The notes under the pieces are model-generated. The model was not told the DNA's origin, searched no databases, and saw nothing but the letters and a program-made list of their open reading frames with translations. A program made the translations under genes and the position numbers. Below are positions 53,822 through 63,118 of a stretch of DNA of 64,000 bases, piece by piece (position 1 is the first letter of the stretch; every line of letters begins with the position of its first letter). Source of the stretch: Palsa-504 sp963744005 (GTDB lineage: Bacteria; Actinomycetota; Actinomycetes; Streptosporangiales; Streptosporangiaceae); assembly GCA_963744005.1 (NCBI GenBank), contig CAVURU010000003.1, positions 124,001-188,000 of the forward strand, read 5' to 3'.

Positions 53822-54553
53822 TCAGGCGTCGTCGAGGCAGCGGGTGGCCAGCGGCATCTCGGTGGCGCCGGACGCCGACTTCTCCACCCGGTAGGCCTGC
53901 GAGGTCGGCCGGTCGGCCAGCAGCTCGGTCAGGGTGTCGTCGGTGTAGTGCGCGGCCGCCCCGTCGTCGCAGGCGATCCCGGCGGGCAGCTCGCCGTCCG
54001 CGACCAGCTGGTGGTACAGCGGCCGCCGCCTCGGCTCGGAGTTGTAGTGCGGGCAGAAGCTCCCGGGCAGCAGCCCGAGCCCCTCGGTGAAGACGCGCAG
54101 GTCCCGGCCGAACGAGTCCGTCGTCCCGCCCTCGAACCAGCAGATGCCCCCGGCGCTCGAGCCGGCCAGCACGATCCCGGCCTGCCATGCCTTGCGCATG
54201 GTCACGTCCAGCCCGTGCACCCGCCACACGGCCGCCATGTTGGCCACGCTGCCCCCGCCGACGAAGATGACGTCAGACGACAGCAGCAGGTCCTCGGGAT
54301 CGCGGACGTTCGGCATCGGGAACAGCGCCAGGTGGCTCATCCGGACCGGGAGGCCGGCGAAGCGGTCGTACATGCCCACGGTCCAGCGCGGGTCGTCGCC
54401 GGCCGCCGTGTTCAGCACGCACAGCCGCGGCTCGTTCTTCCCGGTCAGCGCGAGCGCGTTGGCCATGTGCAACGGCACCTGGCCCTCCGGCGCGCGCATG
54501 CCGCCGCCGATCGCGATGATGTGCCGCCGCCCGTCCGCTGCCATGCCTGGCAC
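53822..54553 (-). CDS. peptidase E-like (S51) serine peptidase
   Basis: 243 residues. GGGMRAPEGQVPLHMAN at the start, LCVLNTAAGDDPRWT, then the strand-turn VIFVGGGSVANMAAVWRVHGL and the nucleophile elbow LAGSSAGGICWFEG with the catalytic serine; a histidine is in SFCPHYNSEPRRR and glutamate in CDDGAAAHYTDD. Peptidase E cleaves Asp-X dipeptides; cyanophycinase relatives also belong here. GTG/ATG ambiguity at the start is minor. It stands alone between two convergent/divergent blocks. Confidence 0.92.
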   Translation of the reverse strand: MPGMAADGRRHIIAIGGGMRAPEGQVPLHMANALALTGKNEPRLCVLNTAAGDDPRWTVGMYDRFAGLPVRMSHLALFPMPNVRDPEDLLLSSDVIFVGGGSVANMAAVWRVHGLDVTMRKAWQAGIVLAGSSAGGICWFEGGTTDSFGRDLRVFTEGLGLLPGSFCPHYNSEPRRRPLYHQLVADGELPAGIACDDGAAAHYTDDTLTELLADRPTSQAYRVEKSASGATEMPLATRCLDDA

Positions 54554-54599
54554 GCTAGCATCCGGAAACCTCCCGGGCCGAACGGGCGGTGGCGCGAGC

Positions 54600-56870
54600 T
54601 CACGGGCTCCGGGACAGCCGGGCCAGGGACAGCACGAAGATCGAGGACAGCAGCCAGCCGAGCAGCGTCGCGATGTTGAGCCACAGCAGGACGAACTCCC
54701 CGCCGGGCACGTGCGGGTCCGGGTACCAGGTGGCCCGCTGGTCCAGCGAGATCAGCGGGACCACGGTGTCGATGGTGTACAGCACCGGGCTGAAGCAGCG
54801 GACCTCGCCGTCGCCGCACACGTCGGTCTGCTCGCCGGGAGAGGGCGCCATGGCGCTGCCGGTCACCACCTCCCCGTTGATGCCGTAGACGGTCCCGCTG
54901 CCGTTGGTGGCCCGCAGCGTGGCCTGCGTGCCCGGCAGCTCCATGGTGATGAACACGGCCAGCACCAGGATGGCCAGCGCCCACAGCACCCGGGTCGGGC
55001 GGTACCCGTAGCCGATCAGCGCGTAGACGATGTCGAGCAGGCGCCGGGGCGACAGCGCGTTCGGGTGGTCGACATGGCCGGCCCGCTGGCGCTGGGCCAT
55101 GAGGATCTCCTCGGCCTCGCTCACGTGCCCGTGCTGGCGGAAGACCCGGGCCGCCTGCTCGTACGGGCTGGAGTCGAAGTCGGTCTGGCGGGCCAGCCAG
55201 GCCACTCTCTCCCGCTCGTCCCAGATCTCCCGCAGCCGCCCGCCCTCAGGCCGGCCGAAGCGCTCGTAGCTCAGCCCTGAGATGGTGAAGTGCGGCGGCC
55301 AGGTCGCCGGGTCGTCGGCCAGGAAGGTGGTGGTCACGTCGGTGAAATCGACGCTCGGCCACACCTTCGTCCAGCCCAGGTCGATACCGCCGTGGGCGGT
55401 GGCGGAGATCGCCTCGATGGCGTGCCCGTACTGGTTGCGCCGCGGCACGGGTTCCGGGCAGGTGAAGGTCCCGCCGTTGAACTGCAGGATGCCCTCGATG
55501 ATGCTGCGGGACAGGACGACCAGGCCGGTCGAGGTGAAGCCGTAGGTCAGCTGGACCGATCCCTTGACCGTCGCTTCCTTGAGGCTGATCGAGTAGTCGC
55601 CCGGGTTGTTCAGCTGCGCCCCGTCGGCGATCACCCCGGCCAGCGTGGCGCCGCGGAAGTTGATCCGGCCGCCGTTGGTCTGCAGGCCATCCAGGTAGAC
55701 GGTGCCGTCGACGGTCATCGCGCTGCCGCCGACCAGGGACCGGTGCTCGGGCTCGCTCATCCGCCCGTTCAGCGCCAGCATCCCGTGAATCGCGGCGCCC
55801 TCCATCCGGATCGTGCCCTCCACGGAGGCGCCGTGCTCGAGCCGCATGTGGGCGCGGATCTCGCTGTTGGTCAGGTCCAGCGCGGTCCGGCCGGGGGAGT
55901 GCAGCACGCAGCCGGAGCCGATGGACACGCTGCTCATGTTGCCCATCGTCATGTCGATGCTGCCCGTCACCTCGCAGCGGCCCACGAAGGCCACGTCGGC
56001 GGCTACTGACAGCTGAGCCGCGTCGATGGCGATGCCGCCGGTGGCCGAACGGGCGTAGATGCTCTCCCGCTGCTGCTCGTCGTGGGCCTCGATGATCGCG
56101 TTGCGGATCTCCATCCGCCCGGCGATCTGGGTGCTGCCCATGCCGACCCGGCCGCGGATCTCCGGGCGCCGCCCGTCCGGCGCCTCGATCACGAACATGC
56201 TGCCCTCGACGATGGCGTCCTCGAGCTCGATGGCCGGGCCGTCCACCGCGGTCAGGTGCGCTCCGGTGATGTCGAGGGAGCCATTGATCCGGGCGCCGAT
56301 CAGCCTGATCTCGCCGCGTGCGGTGAAGTGGTGCAGCAGCCGGACCGCGCCGCCGAGCCGGATCCGGTCGGCCTGGATGGCCCGGTCGCCCAGCCCGTCC
56401 ACCACGGTGTCGATGCACAGCAGGCGGCCGCCGATGTCCGACTCGCACAGCCACACCGCGGACCTCTTCGACGTGCTCCCGCTGGTCCAGTGCGCCCCGG
56501 AGATCTGCGACCGGGACAGGTCCAGGTCCCGGCGCAGCCGCAGCCCGTTGGCCAGCAGCCCGGGCAGCCGAGGCGAGCCGGTCAGGGACAGCTCGAACAG
56601 CTGCGCGCCCTCCACCACCGGCGGTGCGTCGAACTCGCAGCCGTCGAAGCGGAGGGCGAACGGCACGACCAGCCCGGTGAGGTTCAGGTCCCCGGTCACC
56701 ACGGCGTTGTTCAGCCGGATCCCGCGGGGGTCGATCCGGTCCCTGAGCCCGTAGCAGCAACGGCGCAGCAGGTCCGCCCGGACCGTGCGCCTGACTCCTC
56801 CGGCCAGCCCGTCGACGACCGCGCCGTGTTCCCAGGCGGCAGCCAGCTCGGCCTCGCCGATCTCCTCCAT
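54600..56870 (-). CDS. large beta-helix-like membrane-anchored protein, function unknown
   Basis: About 756 residues, start ATG 56868-56870. A long N-terminal part (to ~residue 540) consists of ~20-residue turns with alternating small and hydrophobic residues (IRLNNAVVTGDLNLTGLVV, ARINGSLDITGAHLTAV, RINFRGATLAGVIADGAQL), as in right-handed beta-helix or bactofilin/pentapeptide-like folds. A helical region (YEQAARVFRQHGHVSEAEEILMAQRQRAG) follows, then two membrane helices at the C terminus (LWALAILVLAVFITMEL and LLWLNIATLLGWLLSSIFVLSLA) with an outside loop between them containing paired cysteines (DVCGDGEVRCF). Found widely in actinomycetes, sometimes labelled oxidoreductase without evidence. 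Role unknown. Confidence 0.8.
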   Translation of the reverse strand: MEEIGEAELAAAWEHGAVVDGLAGGVRRTVRADLLRRCCYGLRDRIDPRGIRLNNAVVTGDLNLTGLVVPFALRFDGCEFDAPPVVEGAQLFELSLTGSPRLPGLLANGLRLRRDLDLSRSQISGAHWTSGSTSKRSAVWLCESDIGGRLLCIDTVVDGLGDRAIQADRIRLGGAVRLLHHFTARGEIRLIGARINGSLDITGAHLTAVDGPAIELEDAIVEGSMFVIEAPDGRRPEIRGRVGMGSTQIAGRMEIRNAIIEAHDEQQRESIYARSATGGIAIDAAQLSVAADVAFVGRCEVTGSIDMTMGNMSSVSIGSGCVLHSPGRTALDLTNSEIRAHMRLEHGASVEGTIRMEGAAIHGMLALNGRMSEPEHRSLVGGSAMTVDGTVYLDGLQTNGGRINFRGATLAGVIADGAQLNNPGDYSISLKEATVKGSVQLTYGFTSTGLVVLSRSIIEGILQFNGGTFTCPEPVPRRNQYGHAIEAISATAHGGIDLGWTKVWPSVDFTDVTTTFLADDPATWPPHFTISGLSYERFGRPEGGRLREIWDERERVAWLARQTDFDSSPYEQAARVFRQHGHVSEAEEILMAQRQRAGHVDHPNALSPRRLLDIVYALIGYGYRPTRVLWALAILVLAVFITMELPGTQATLRATNGSGTVYGINGEVVTGSAMAPSPGEQTDVCGDGEVRCFSPVLYTIDTVVPLISLDQRATWYPDPHVPGGEFVLLWLNIATLLGWLLSSIFVLSLARLSRSP

Positions 56871-56888
56871 GACCCCAGACTGTGCCAA

Positions 56889-57284
56889 GGCCAGCGCGTC
56901 CTGTCCATCTCACCCGTCGCGAGCGGGCGCATGTCGCGGGGCACGCGCCGCCGGACGTTCGGGAAAGGTAAGAAAATCCGCCGAACGCCGACCGGGGCCG
57001 GTCCGTGCCGAGGGTATGGACGACTGCTGCTGGAGAGCGCTGATAGCGCGCAGGTTCCCGGCCGGCCGGGCTGCGGCGCCGGGCTGCGTGGCCGGGCCGT
57101 CCCGGTCTGCCGCGGCGCAGCCGGGAGGGGCCGCGGGCTGCGGCGCCGCTAGCCGCCCGGCCCGTAACTGCAGTGCTCCCAGCTGCAGCGCCCCCAGTTG
57201 CAGGGCGGCCGGCCGGTGGTGCCGGGTGGCCGGGGAACCCCCGCGCTGCCGGGCGGCGCGCCGGTACCGGGGCGGGGCGGACCG
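56889..57284. other. no gene seen; divergent upstream region
   Basis: 396 bases between the divergent beta-helix membrane gene and the Rhs gene. Open frames here lack conservation. Around 57168-57216 a GCTCCCAGCTGCAG / GCCCCCAGTTGCAG near-repeat stands out. Both promoters probably lie here. Confidence 0.5.
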
Positions 57285-60200
57285 GTGAGCGGCCGCCCCG
57301 CCGACCTCGCGGACGAGGCGCCGCCTCCGGACCGCGGCGATGACACTTTCCGCCGCCGGTTCGCGCGGCCGCTGGCGGCCGGCGCCGCCGACGTTCCCGA
57401 GCCCAGGGCCGAGCCCGGGACCGAGCCCGGGACCGAGCCCGGGACCGAGCGTCGCGCCGAGGCCGGCCCGTTCCCGACCGGGCCCGGTGGCTGCCGGACG
57501 CGGCGGACCCGGGGGTGGCCGCGCGCTCGCCGGCGGACATCACGCAGGCGGGCGACCCGGTCGACGTGGCCACCGGCGATGTCCTGCTGGGCCAGGACGA
57601 CGTCACCCTGCCCGGGATGCTGCCCCTGGTCATCGGCCGCTGTTACCGGACCTCGTGGCGGGCCGGCCGGTGGTTCGGCGCCTCGTGGGCGTCCAGCCTG
57701 GATGAGCGGCTGCTGGTCGGCCCGGACCGGATCGTCGGCGTGTTCGCGGACGGGCGCCTGCTGACCTGGCTGCGGGACCCCGGCCAGGACGACCCGGTGC
57801 CCGCCACCGGGCTGCCGCTCGCCGGGGCCCGGTGGCGGCTGGAGCCGGCCGGCCAGGATGCGTTCACCGTCACCGACCTGCAGGCCGGGCTGGTCCGGCG
57901 GTTCGAGGGCCGCGGCGGGGACCTGCCGCTGGCGTCGGTGGCCGACCGGGCCGGGCACCGGGTCTGGTTCAGCTACACCGAGGCGGGGGAGCCCGCCTGG
58001 GTCACGCATTCCGGCGGCTACCGCGTCCGGGTGGTGATGGCCGGCGGCCGGGTTGCGGCACTGCGGCTGGACGGCCCGGCCCCGGCGAGCGGGGCACCGG
58101 ACGACGGGGCCCCGGTGGTGCTGGCCCGCTACCAGTACGACCAGGCCGGGAACCTGGCCGGCGTGACCGATGGCTCCGGCCGGGCCCGCCGGTTCAGCTA
58201 TGACGCCGACGGCCGGCTGGACGGCTGGCAGGACCGCAGCGGGACCGCGTACCGCTATTCCTACGACGAGCTGGGCCGGTGCGTGGCCGGCTCCGGTCCC
58301 GGCGGCGTGATGTCGGGCCGGTTCGCCTACGGCGACCAGATGACCAGCTGGACGGACCCGGGCGGGGCCGTCACCCTGTACCAGCTCGACGCCTCGTCCC
58401 GGGTGACGTCGGTGACCAGCCCGCTGGGCGACGTCACCCACCTCTGGTACGACGACGCCGGCCGGGTCACCGGGCACGCCGACCCGCTCGGCCGGCTGAC
58501 CCTGTTCCGGTTCGACGAGCCGGGCAACCTCACCTGCGTCACCCGGCCCGACGGTAGCCAGATCCGGGCCCGGTACGACGAAGCCTGCCTGCTGACCAGG
58601 CTGAAGTACCCGGACGGGACGACCTGGCGGCAGCAGTACGACGAGCGCGGGCTGCTCGTGCGGCGGATCGCCCCGGACGACGCCGTCACGTCCTTCGGCT
58701 ATGACGAGCGCGGCAACCTGGCCTCGGTCACCGGGCCGCTCGGCGAGGTCACGGCCGTCCATTGCGATCCCGCGGGCCTCCCGGCCACGGTGACCAGCCC
58801 GGGCGGGGGCCGTGTCCGCTACACCCGGGACCGGGCCGGGCGGATCACTTCGGTTACCGCCCCGGACGGCTCAGTGACCGCGCTGACCTGGACCGCCGCC
58901 GGGCAGCTGGCCACCCGGGCGTTCGCCGACGGCACCGCCGAGCGCCGCGAGTACGACGCCGAGGGCAACCTGACCGGTTACCGCAGCCCCTCCGGTCAGC
59001 GGTCCAGTTACGAGTACGGGCCGTTTGACCAGCTCACCGCGGCGACCGGTCCCGACGGCGTCCGGACCGGGTTCCGCTACGACCACGCGCTGTGGCTGAC
59101 CGCCGTCACCCGGGCCGGCCTGACCTGGCGGTACGACTACGACGCGGCCGGGCGGCTGGCCGCCGAGACCGACTTCAACGGGGCTGTCACCCGGTACGCC
59201 TACGACCCGGCCGGGCAGCTGATCAGCCGGGTCAACGGAGTCGGCCAGCAGGTCAGCTACGCCTACGACGATCTCGGCCTGCTCGTCCGCCGGGCGGTCA
59301 GCGCCGGGGTCACCACCTTCGCCTACGACGCGGCCGGCCGGCTCACCCAGGCCCGCGGGCCCGGCGCCGAGATCACCCTCAGCCGCGATCCGGCCGGGCG
59401 GGTCACGGCCGAGGCCTGCAACGGCCGCACCGTGCTGTCCTCCTACGACCGGGCCGGGCGCCGCACCCGGCGGGTCACGCCCGGCGGCGGGCGGCAGTGC
59501 TGGCAGTACGACGACGCCGGGCAGCCGATGCTGCTCGAGTCCGGCGGTCACGCGCTGCGCTTCAGCTACGACCCGGCGGGCCGCGAGACCCGCCGCGAGC
59601 TGCCCGGCGGGCTGGCCCTGACGCAGGAGTGGGACACGGCCGGCCAGCTCGCGCTGCAGTTCCTGGCCGCCGACGGCCCGGACGTGGGCCCCGAGGACGA
59701 CCTGGCCCGGCGCGCCTACACCTACCGGGCCGACGGATGCCTGACCGCCCTGGACGATCTGCTCGCGGGGGCGCGGCGGTTCAGCGTCGACGACGCCGGC
59801 CGCGTCACCCAGGTCGACGGCGAGCGGTGGGCCGAGCAGTACGACTACGACCCGGCGGGCAACCTCGCCTCGGCCCGCTGGAGCTCCCCGCCGTCCGGGC
59901 CGGCCGGACGCTGGCTGGCGGCTGACGTGCAGGGCCCGCGCCACCGGGCCTGGCACGCTGGTCACCGCGGCCGGCGCGGTCACCTACCGCCATGACCGCC
60001 AGGGCCGCGTCGTCGAGCGGCAGCGGGCCAGGCCGTCGCGGCGGCCCGAGACCTGGTCCTATGAATGGGACGCCGACGACCGTCTGACCGCGGTCACCAC
60101 CCCGGACGGCAGCACCTGGCGCTACCGCTACGACCCCCTCGGCCGCCGTATCGCCAAGCAGCGCATCGACCCGTCCGGGATCCCGGCCAGCGAGACCACG

Positions 60201-61007
60201 TTCACCTGGGACGGCGCCGTCCTGGCCGAAGAGTCGGCCGGCGACCCGGACACCGGCTACCGGGTCACCTGGGACTACCACCCCGGCACGTTCACGCCGC
60301 TCGCCCAGTCCGAGCACGTGCCCGCCGACGGGCCCGCCCAGGAGGCCTTCTACGCCGTCGTCACCGACCAGCTGGGCATGCCCGCCGAACTGGTCGCCGC
60401 GGCCGGGACGGTGGCCGGCTACCAGCAGCACACCCTGTGGGGCGGCACCCTCTGGCACCCCGACGGCGCCGCCACGCCGCTGAGATTCCCCGGCCAGTAC
60501 CACGACCAGGAAACCGGCCTGCATTACAACCAGCAGCGTTACTACGACCCGGTCACCGGCAGCTATCTCACCCCCGACCCCCTCGGCCTGGCCCCCGCGC
60601 CGAATCCGCACGCCTACGTCCCCAACCCCCTAATCCAATCCGACCCTCTCGGCCTCATGGCCTGCAGCCCGAAGGACAAAGGCCTTCCGGTCGACACATT
60701 GATCGTCCGAGGAGGCATCAACACGGCCGACCGCTTTGCCCACGCCCGGGGAGTGACGTTTGATGCTGCCGGTAAGGTCTACAACGTTTCGGTCAGCAGC
60801 GCTCCGGGGCGATCGATAGCCGAGCTATCTGAGACGATTCCTAACAAGCAGATCGGCGTCGTGGATCTCGGTAGCCTCCGCGCCGCAGGCGGCTCGATCG
60901 AGACAGCGTCGAGTAAGGGAAACCCCTACCACTGCGTCGTCGGGGGTTGTACGCCAGAAGCGTTCAGCCAGCTCTTCACCCCGACCATCAAGAATCCGTG
61001 GAAATGA
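57285..61007 (+). CDS. Rhs/YD-repeat polymorphic toxin (two frameshifts)
   Basis: About 1240 residues when joined. A short N-terminal region with P-G-T-E repeats, a DUF6531-like entry (DITQAGDPVDVATGDVLLGQ, PLVIGRCYRTSW), then ~20 YD repeats (YDADGRLDGW, YDDAGRVTGHADPLGRLTLF, YDAAGRLAAETD), the Rhs core end (YHDQETGLHYNQQRYYDPVTGSYLTPDPLGL), and a ~110-residue variable C terminus from 60650. Two breaks: a base missing at ~57483 (restores GPRWLPDAADPGVAARS) and an extra C in 59935-59937 (restores QGRATGPGTLV); both are in C runs. The C terminus has lower GC, as in exchanged toxin tips, and ends TPTIKNPWK; its activity is unrecognised. GTG 57285 is the likely start. Secreted contact-dependent toxin by family. 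Confidence 0.87.
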
Positions 61008-61288
61008 ACGAACATCACGTCAGCGACGCTGAGATCGAGGAACTTCGCCGACTCTGCCGTAGCGCCACACCCGCGCCTTGGCGATCGATGGCCGAGGGAC
61101 GAGACCACGCCTCTGGCGATAGTTTCATCATGATCGGCCCTGACGGTGACCGTGATGAGGACATGTATGTGAGCCGCGATTCAGGGCCAGCGTCGACAGC
61201 CGACCTCGATCTCATAGCTGCGGCTCGCAACTATCTGCCTCGTTTGATCGATGAGATAGTCGAGCTTCGCCGAGAGCGCGAAACATGA
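61004..61288 (+). CDS. candidate immunity protein for the Rhs toxin
   Basis: 94 residues. Its ATG overlaps the toxin stop (ATGA), the normal position for an immunity gene. VSDAEIEELRRLCRSATPAPW and DLDLIAAARNYLPRLIDEIVELRRE resemble a widespread family with an A-T-P-x-P-W motif followed by an A-A-R-N/x-x-L-P-x-L-I/L-x-E-I segment, also met in phage and toxin-linked proteins. No signal or membrane helix, so it would act in the cytoplasm. GC is low, like the toxin tip. Immunity function is inferred from position only. Confidence 0.7.
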   Translation: MNEHHVSDAEIEELRRLCRSATPAPWRSMAEGRDHASGDSFIMIGPDGDRDEDMYVSRDSGPASTADLDLIAAARNYLPRLIDEIVELRRERET

Positions 61289-61316
61289 TCGCTCTTGCCC
61301 GTCACATACTGGGGGC

Positions 61317-61775
61317 GTGACCACCGGGACGCGATTCGTCGTGCAGCTGCATGACGCGACGACCCTGCACTTCGACTTCCGGTTGCAGTCGGGTGATGTA
61401 TTGCGCTCGTGGGCGGTGCCGAAGGGCCCTTCGCTCGACCCCGGGGTCCGGCGGCTCGCCGTGCCGGTCGAAGACCATTCCCTGGCCGCCGGCGAGTTCG
61501 AGGGCGTTCACGAGGGCCAGCGGCGCGGCAGCGGGGCGGTCATCATCTGGGACGAGGGCACCGCTGACGTCATCCGGGACGAGCCCGGCCATCTCTCCTT
61601 CGTCCTGCACGGCCGCAAGCTGTCCGGCGGTTTCGCGCTGACCCGCACCGGCCCGAGGCGGTGGATCCTGATCAAGGTCCGTGATGACGGCGCCCGGCCC
61701 GGATCCGACATCGTCGCGGAGGAACCGGCCAGCGTCCGGAGCGGCAAGACCTGGACGCAATTGCGTCAGCAATGA
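61317..61775 (+). CDS. free-standing LigD-type 3'-phosphoesterase domain protein
   Basis: 152 residues, the size of the phosphoesterase (PE) domain of ligase D. FVVQLHDATTLHFDFRLQSGD has the catalytic H-D and H-x-D-F-R-L signature; SWAVPKGPSLDPGVRRLAVPVEDHS and FEGVHEGQRRGSGAVIIWDEG follow the family, and HGRKLSGGFALTRTGPRRWILIK closes it. This domain trims 3'-phosphates and ribonucleotides at broken DNA ends in non-homologous end joining. No ligase or polymerase domain or Ku gene is nearby. GTG start. 28 bases after the immunity gene. Confidence 0.9.
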   Translation: MTTGTRFVVQLHDATTLHFDFRLQSGDVLRSWAVPKGPSLDPGVRRLAVPVEDHSLAAGEFEGVHEGQRRGSGAVIIWDEGTADVIRDEPGHLSFVLHGRKLSGGFALTRTGPRRWILIKVRDDGARPGSDIVAEEPASVRSGKTWTQLRQQ

Positions 61776-62478
61776 TCAAATTATCGCTGCCCGTAGCCGC
61801 CCCGCGGCATTGCCGCCGATCCGTGACGCTGGGTAGCTCGCGAGCGCCCGCTGGCGGAATTCCGGCCAAATCGCCGATAGCGCTGACCGGTACGCGGGTA
61901 ATTGTGACGCAAACCGCATAGGCCGCGCGGGGTGCGGCGGACGGGGGGGACGGCGTGCCGCCGGGCCCCTGAGAACGGCCCGTTCTCATTCGGCGATAGC
62001 ACGCAAATCGCAAATGCACGTGCATTTCGGGGTCGGCGTCGGCGGGCGGTAACGTGGAGGATCCTCGCCTCGTCGCCGCATCCCTCACGGATTGTCGTCA
62101 CGCCGGCGCGACGTGATGGGGAAAATTTTGTGATCCTGTCCGGCAAACGAGCTATTAAGGATCTAGTGTCCGGATCGATGCAGGCCGGGGTTCAGCTGCT
62201 CATGATCCGTCCCGTCGGGCGGCTGACTCGAGAACCAGGGAATGTTGCGCTCCGCCGAGCGACCGACTAGTGCCGTTTGCGGCTTACCGCGCTAACCGCT
62301 AGAGGTATGCGCTCGTATACCGATGGTTACTTCGTTCATCGCCTACGCTTCGCCGTGAAGCAGGCGGTTCCCGTTCAGCACGAGGTTGTCATTCCCAATC
62401 ATGGGACCCGATGTGCTAATCGGCGTTCTATCAACTAATGTAGTGCGCAATTCATCGAGAGAAACGGAGCAAGCACAC
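61776..62478. other. 703-base AT-richer region with no convincing gene
   Basis: Upstream of lsr2. GC falls towards the lsr2 start. Open frames are short and lack host codon use. It contains a 19-base perfect palindrome (61970-61988) and several AT-rich stretches, as expected for a regulated promoter; Lsr2 often controls its own gene through such DNA. Confidence 0.5.
61970..61988. promoter_or_regulatory. 19-base palindrome TGAGAACGG-C-CCGTTCTCA
   Basis: Perfect 9-base arms around one central base, in the region between the LigD-domain gene and lsr2. Size and symmetry fit a dimeric repressor operator. It lies ~490 bases from the lsr2 start, so its target is uncertain. A short hairpin function is also possible. 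Confidence 0.45.
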
Positions 62479-62823
62479 GTGGCCCAGAAGATTCAGACGC
62501 TGTTCATCGATGACATCGATGGCAGCGAGGCTGAGGGCACCGTCCGCTTTGCGCTAGATGGTGCTGAGTACGAGATCGACCTGAACGCAAAGAACGCCGA
62601 CGCGCTGCGGAAGGCTTTGGCCAAGTACATTGACGCCGCGCGGCGCAGCTCGGGGGCGGCCCGTCGTCCGGTGCGAGCCGGTCGCAGGGCTTCGGCGAGC
62701 GGGGTCAACACGACGGAAGTCCGCGAGTGGGCCAAGTCGCAGGGTATTGACGTCAAGGACCGCGGTCGGGTCCCGGCCGAATTGGTGGTCAGGTTCCGCG
62801 CCGCGACCGGCACCCCGGCCTGA
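62479..62823 (+). CDS. lsr2: Lsr2-family nucleoid-associated protein
   Basis: 114 residues, full-length. N-terminal dimerisation part: AQKIQTLFIDDIDGSEAEGTVRFALDGAEYEIDLNAKNADALRKAL. C-terminal DNA-binding domain: VREWAKSQGIDVKDRGRVPAELVVRF, with the R-G-R minor-groove motif. It binds AT-rich DNA and silences acquired genes, an H-NS analogue; the island and Rhs tip in this window are of the kind it acts on. GTG 62479 is preceded by CGGAG. Codon use is slightly less GC-rich than in neighbours, as seen often for this gene. Confidence 0.96.
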   Translation: MAQKIQTLFIDDIDGSEAEGTVRFALDGAEYEIDLNAKNADALRKALAKYIDAARRSSGAARRPVRAGRRASASGVNTTEVREWAKSQGIDVKDRGRVPAELVVRFRAATGTPA

Positions 62824-63118
62824 TCAGATAAGGGCGCTGCCGGTGGCCTGAGCCGGGCGACGATGTTGTGAGCCCGTGTGCGCCGAACGCTCGGCAGGGC
62901 CGGCGTGTATTTCGCTCGCCGCGCGGGCGCCCTGAGTGTTTCGTGGATGCTGTGCCCTTCGGTGATCACCAGATCGCGGGAGGGCACAGATTTCCGCAGC
63001 CGTAACATATGTTTCCCGCGGAACCTGTCTCTCTCGGGCTGAATACTCCTCGCTGTCCTGCGATGTCCGGTCCCGCCAGTTGACGCTGATTTCTACCGCA
63101 TCATGATGCCGCCGCCGA

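Noticed and set aside
57149..58762. Minus-strand open frame opposite the Rhs gene
   Set aside because: G/P/V-rich antisense reading of YD repeats without any domain.
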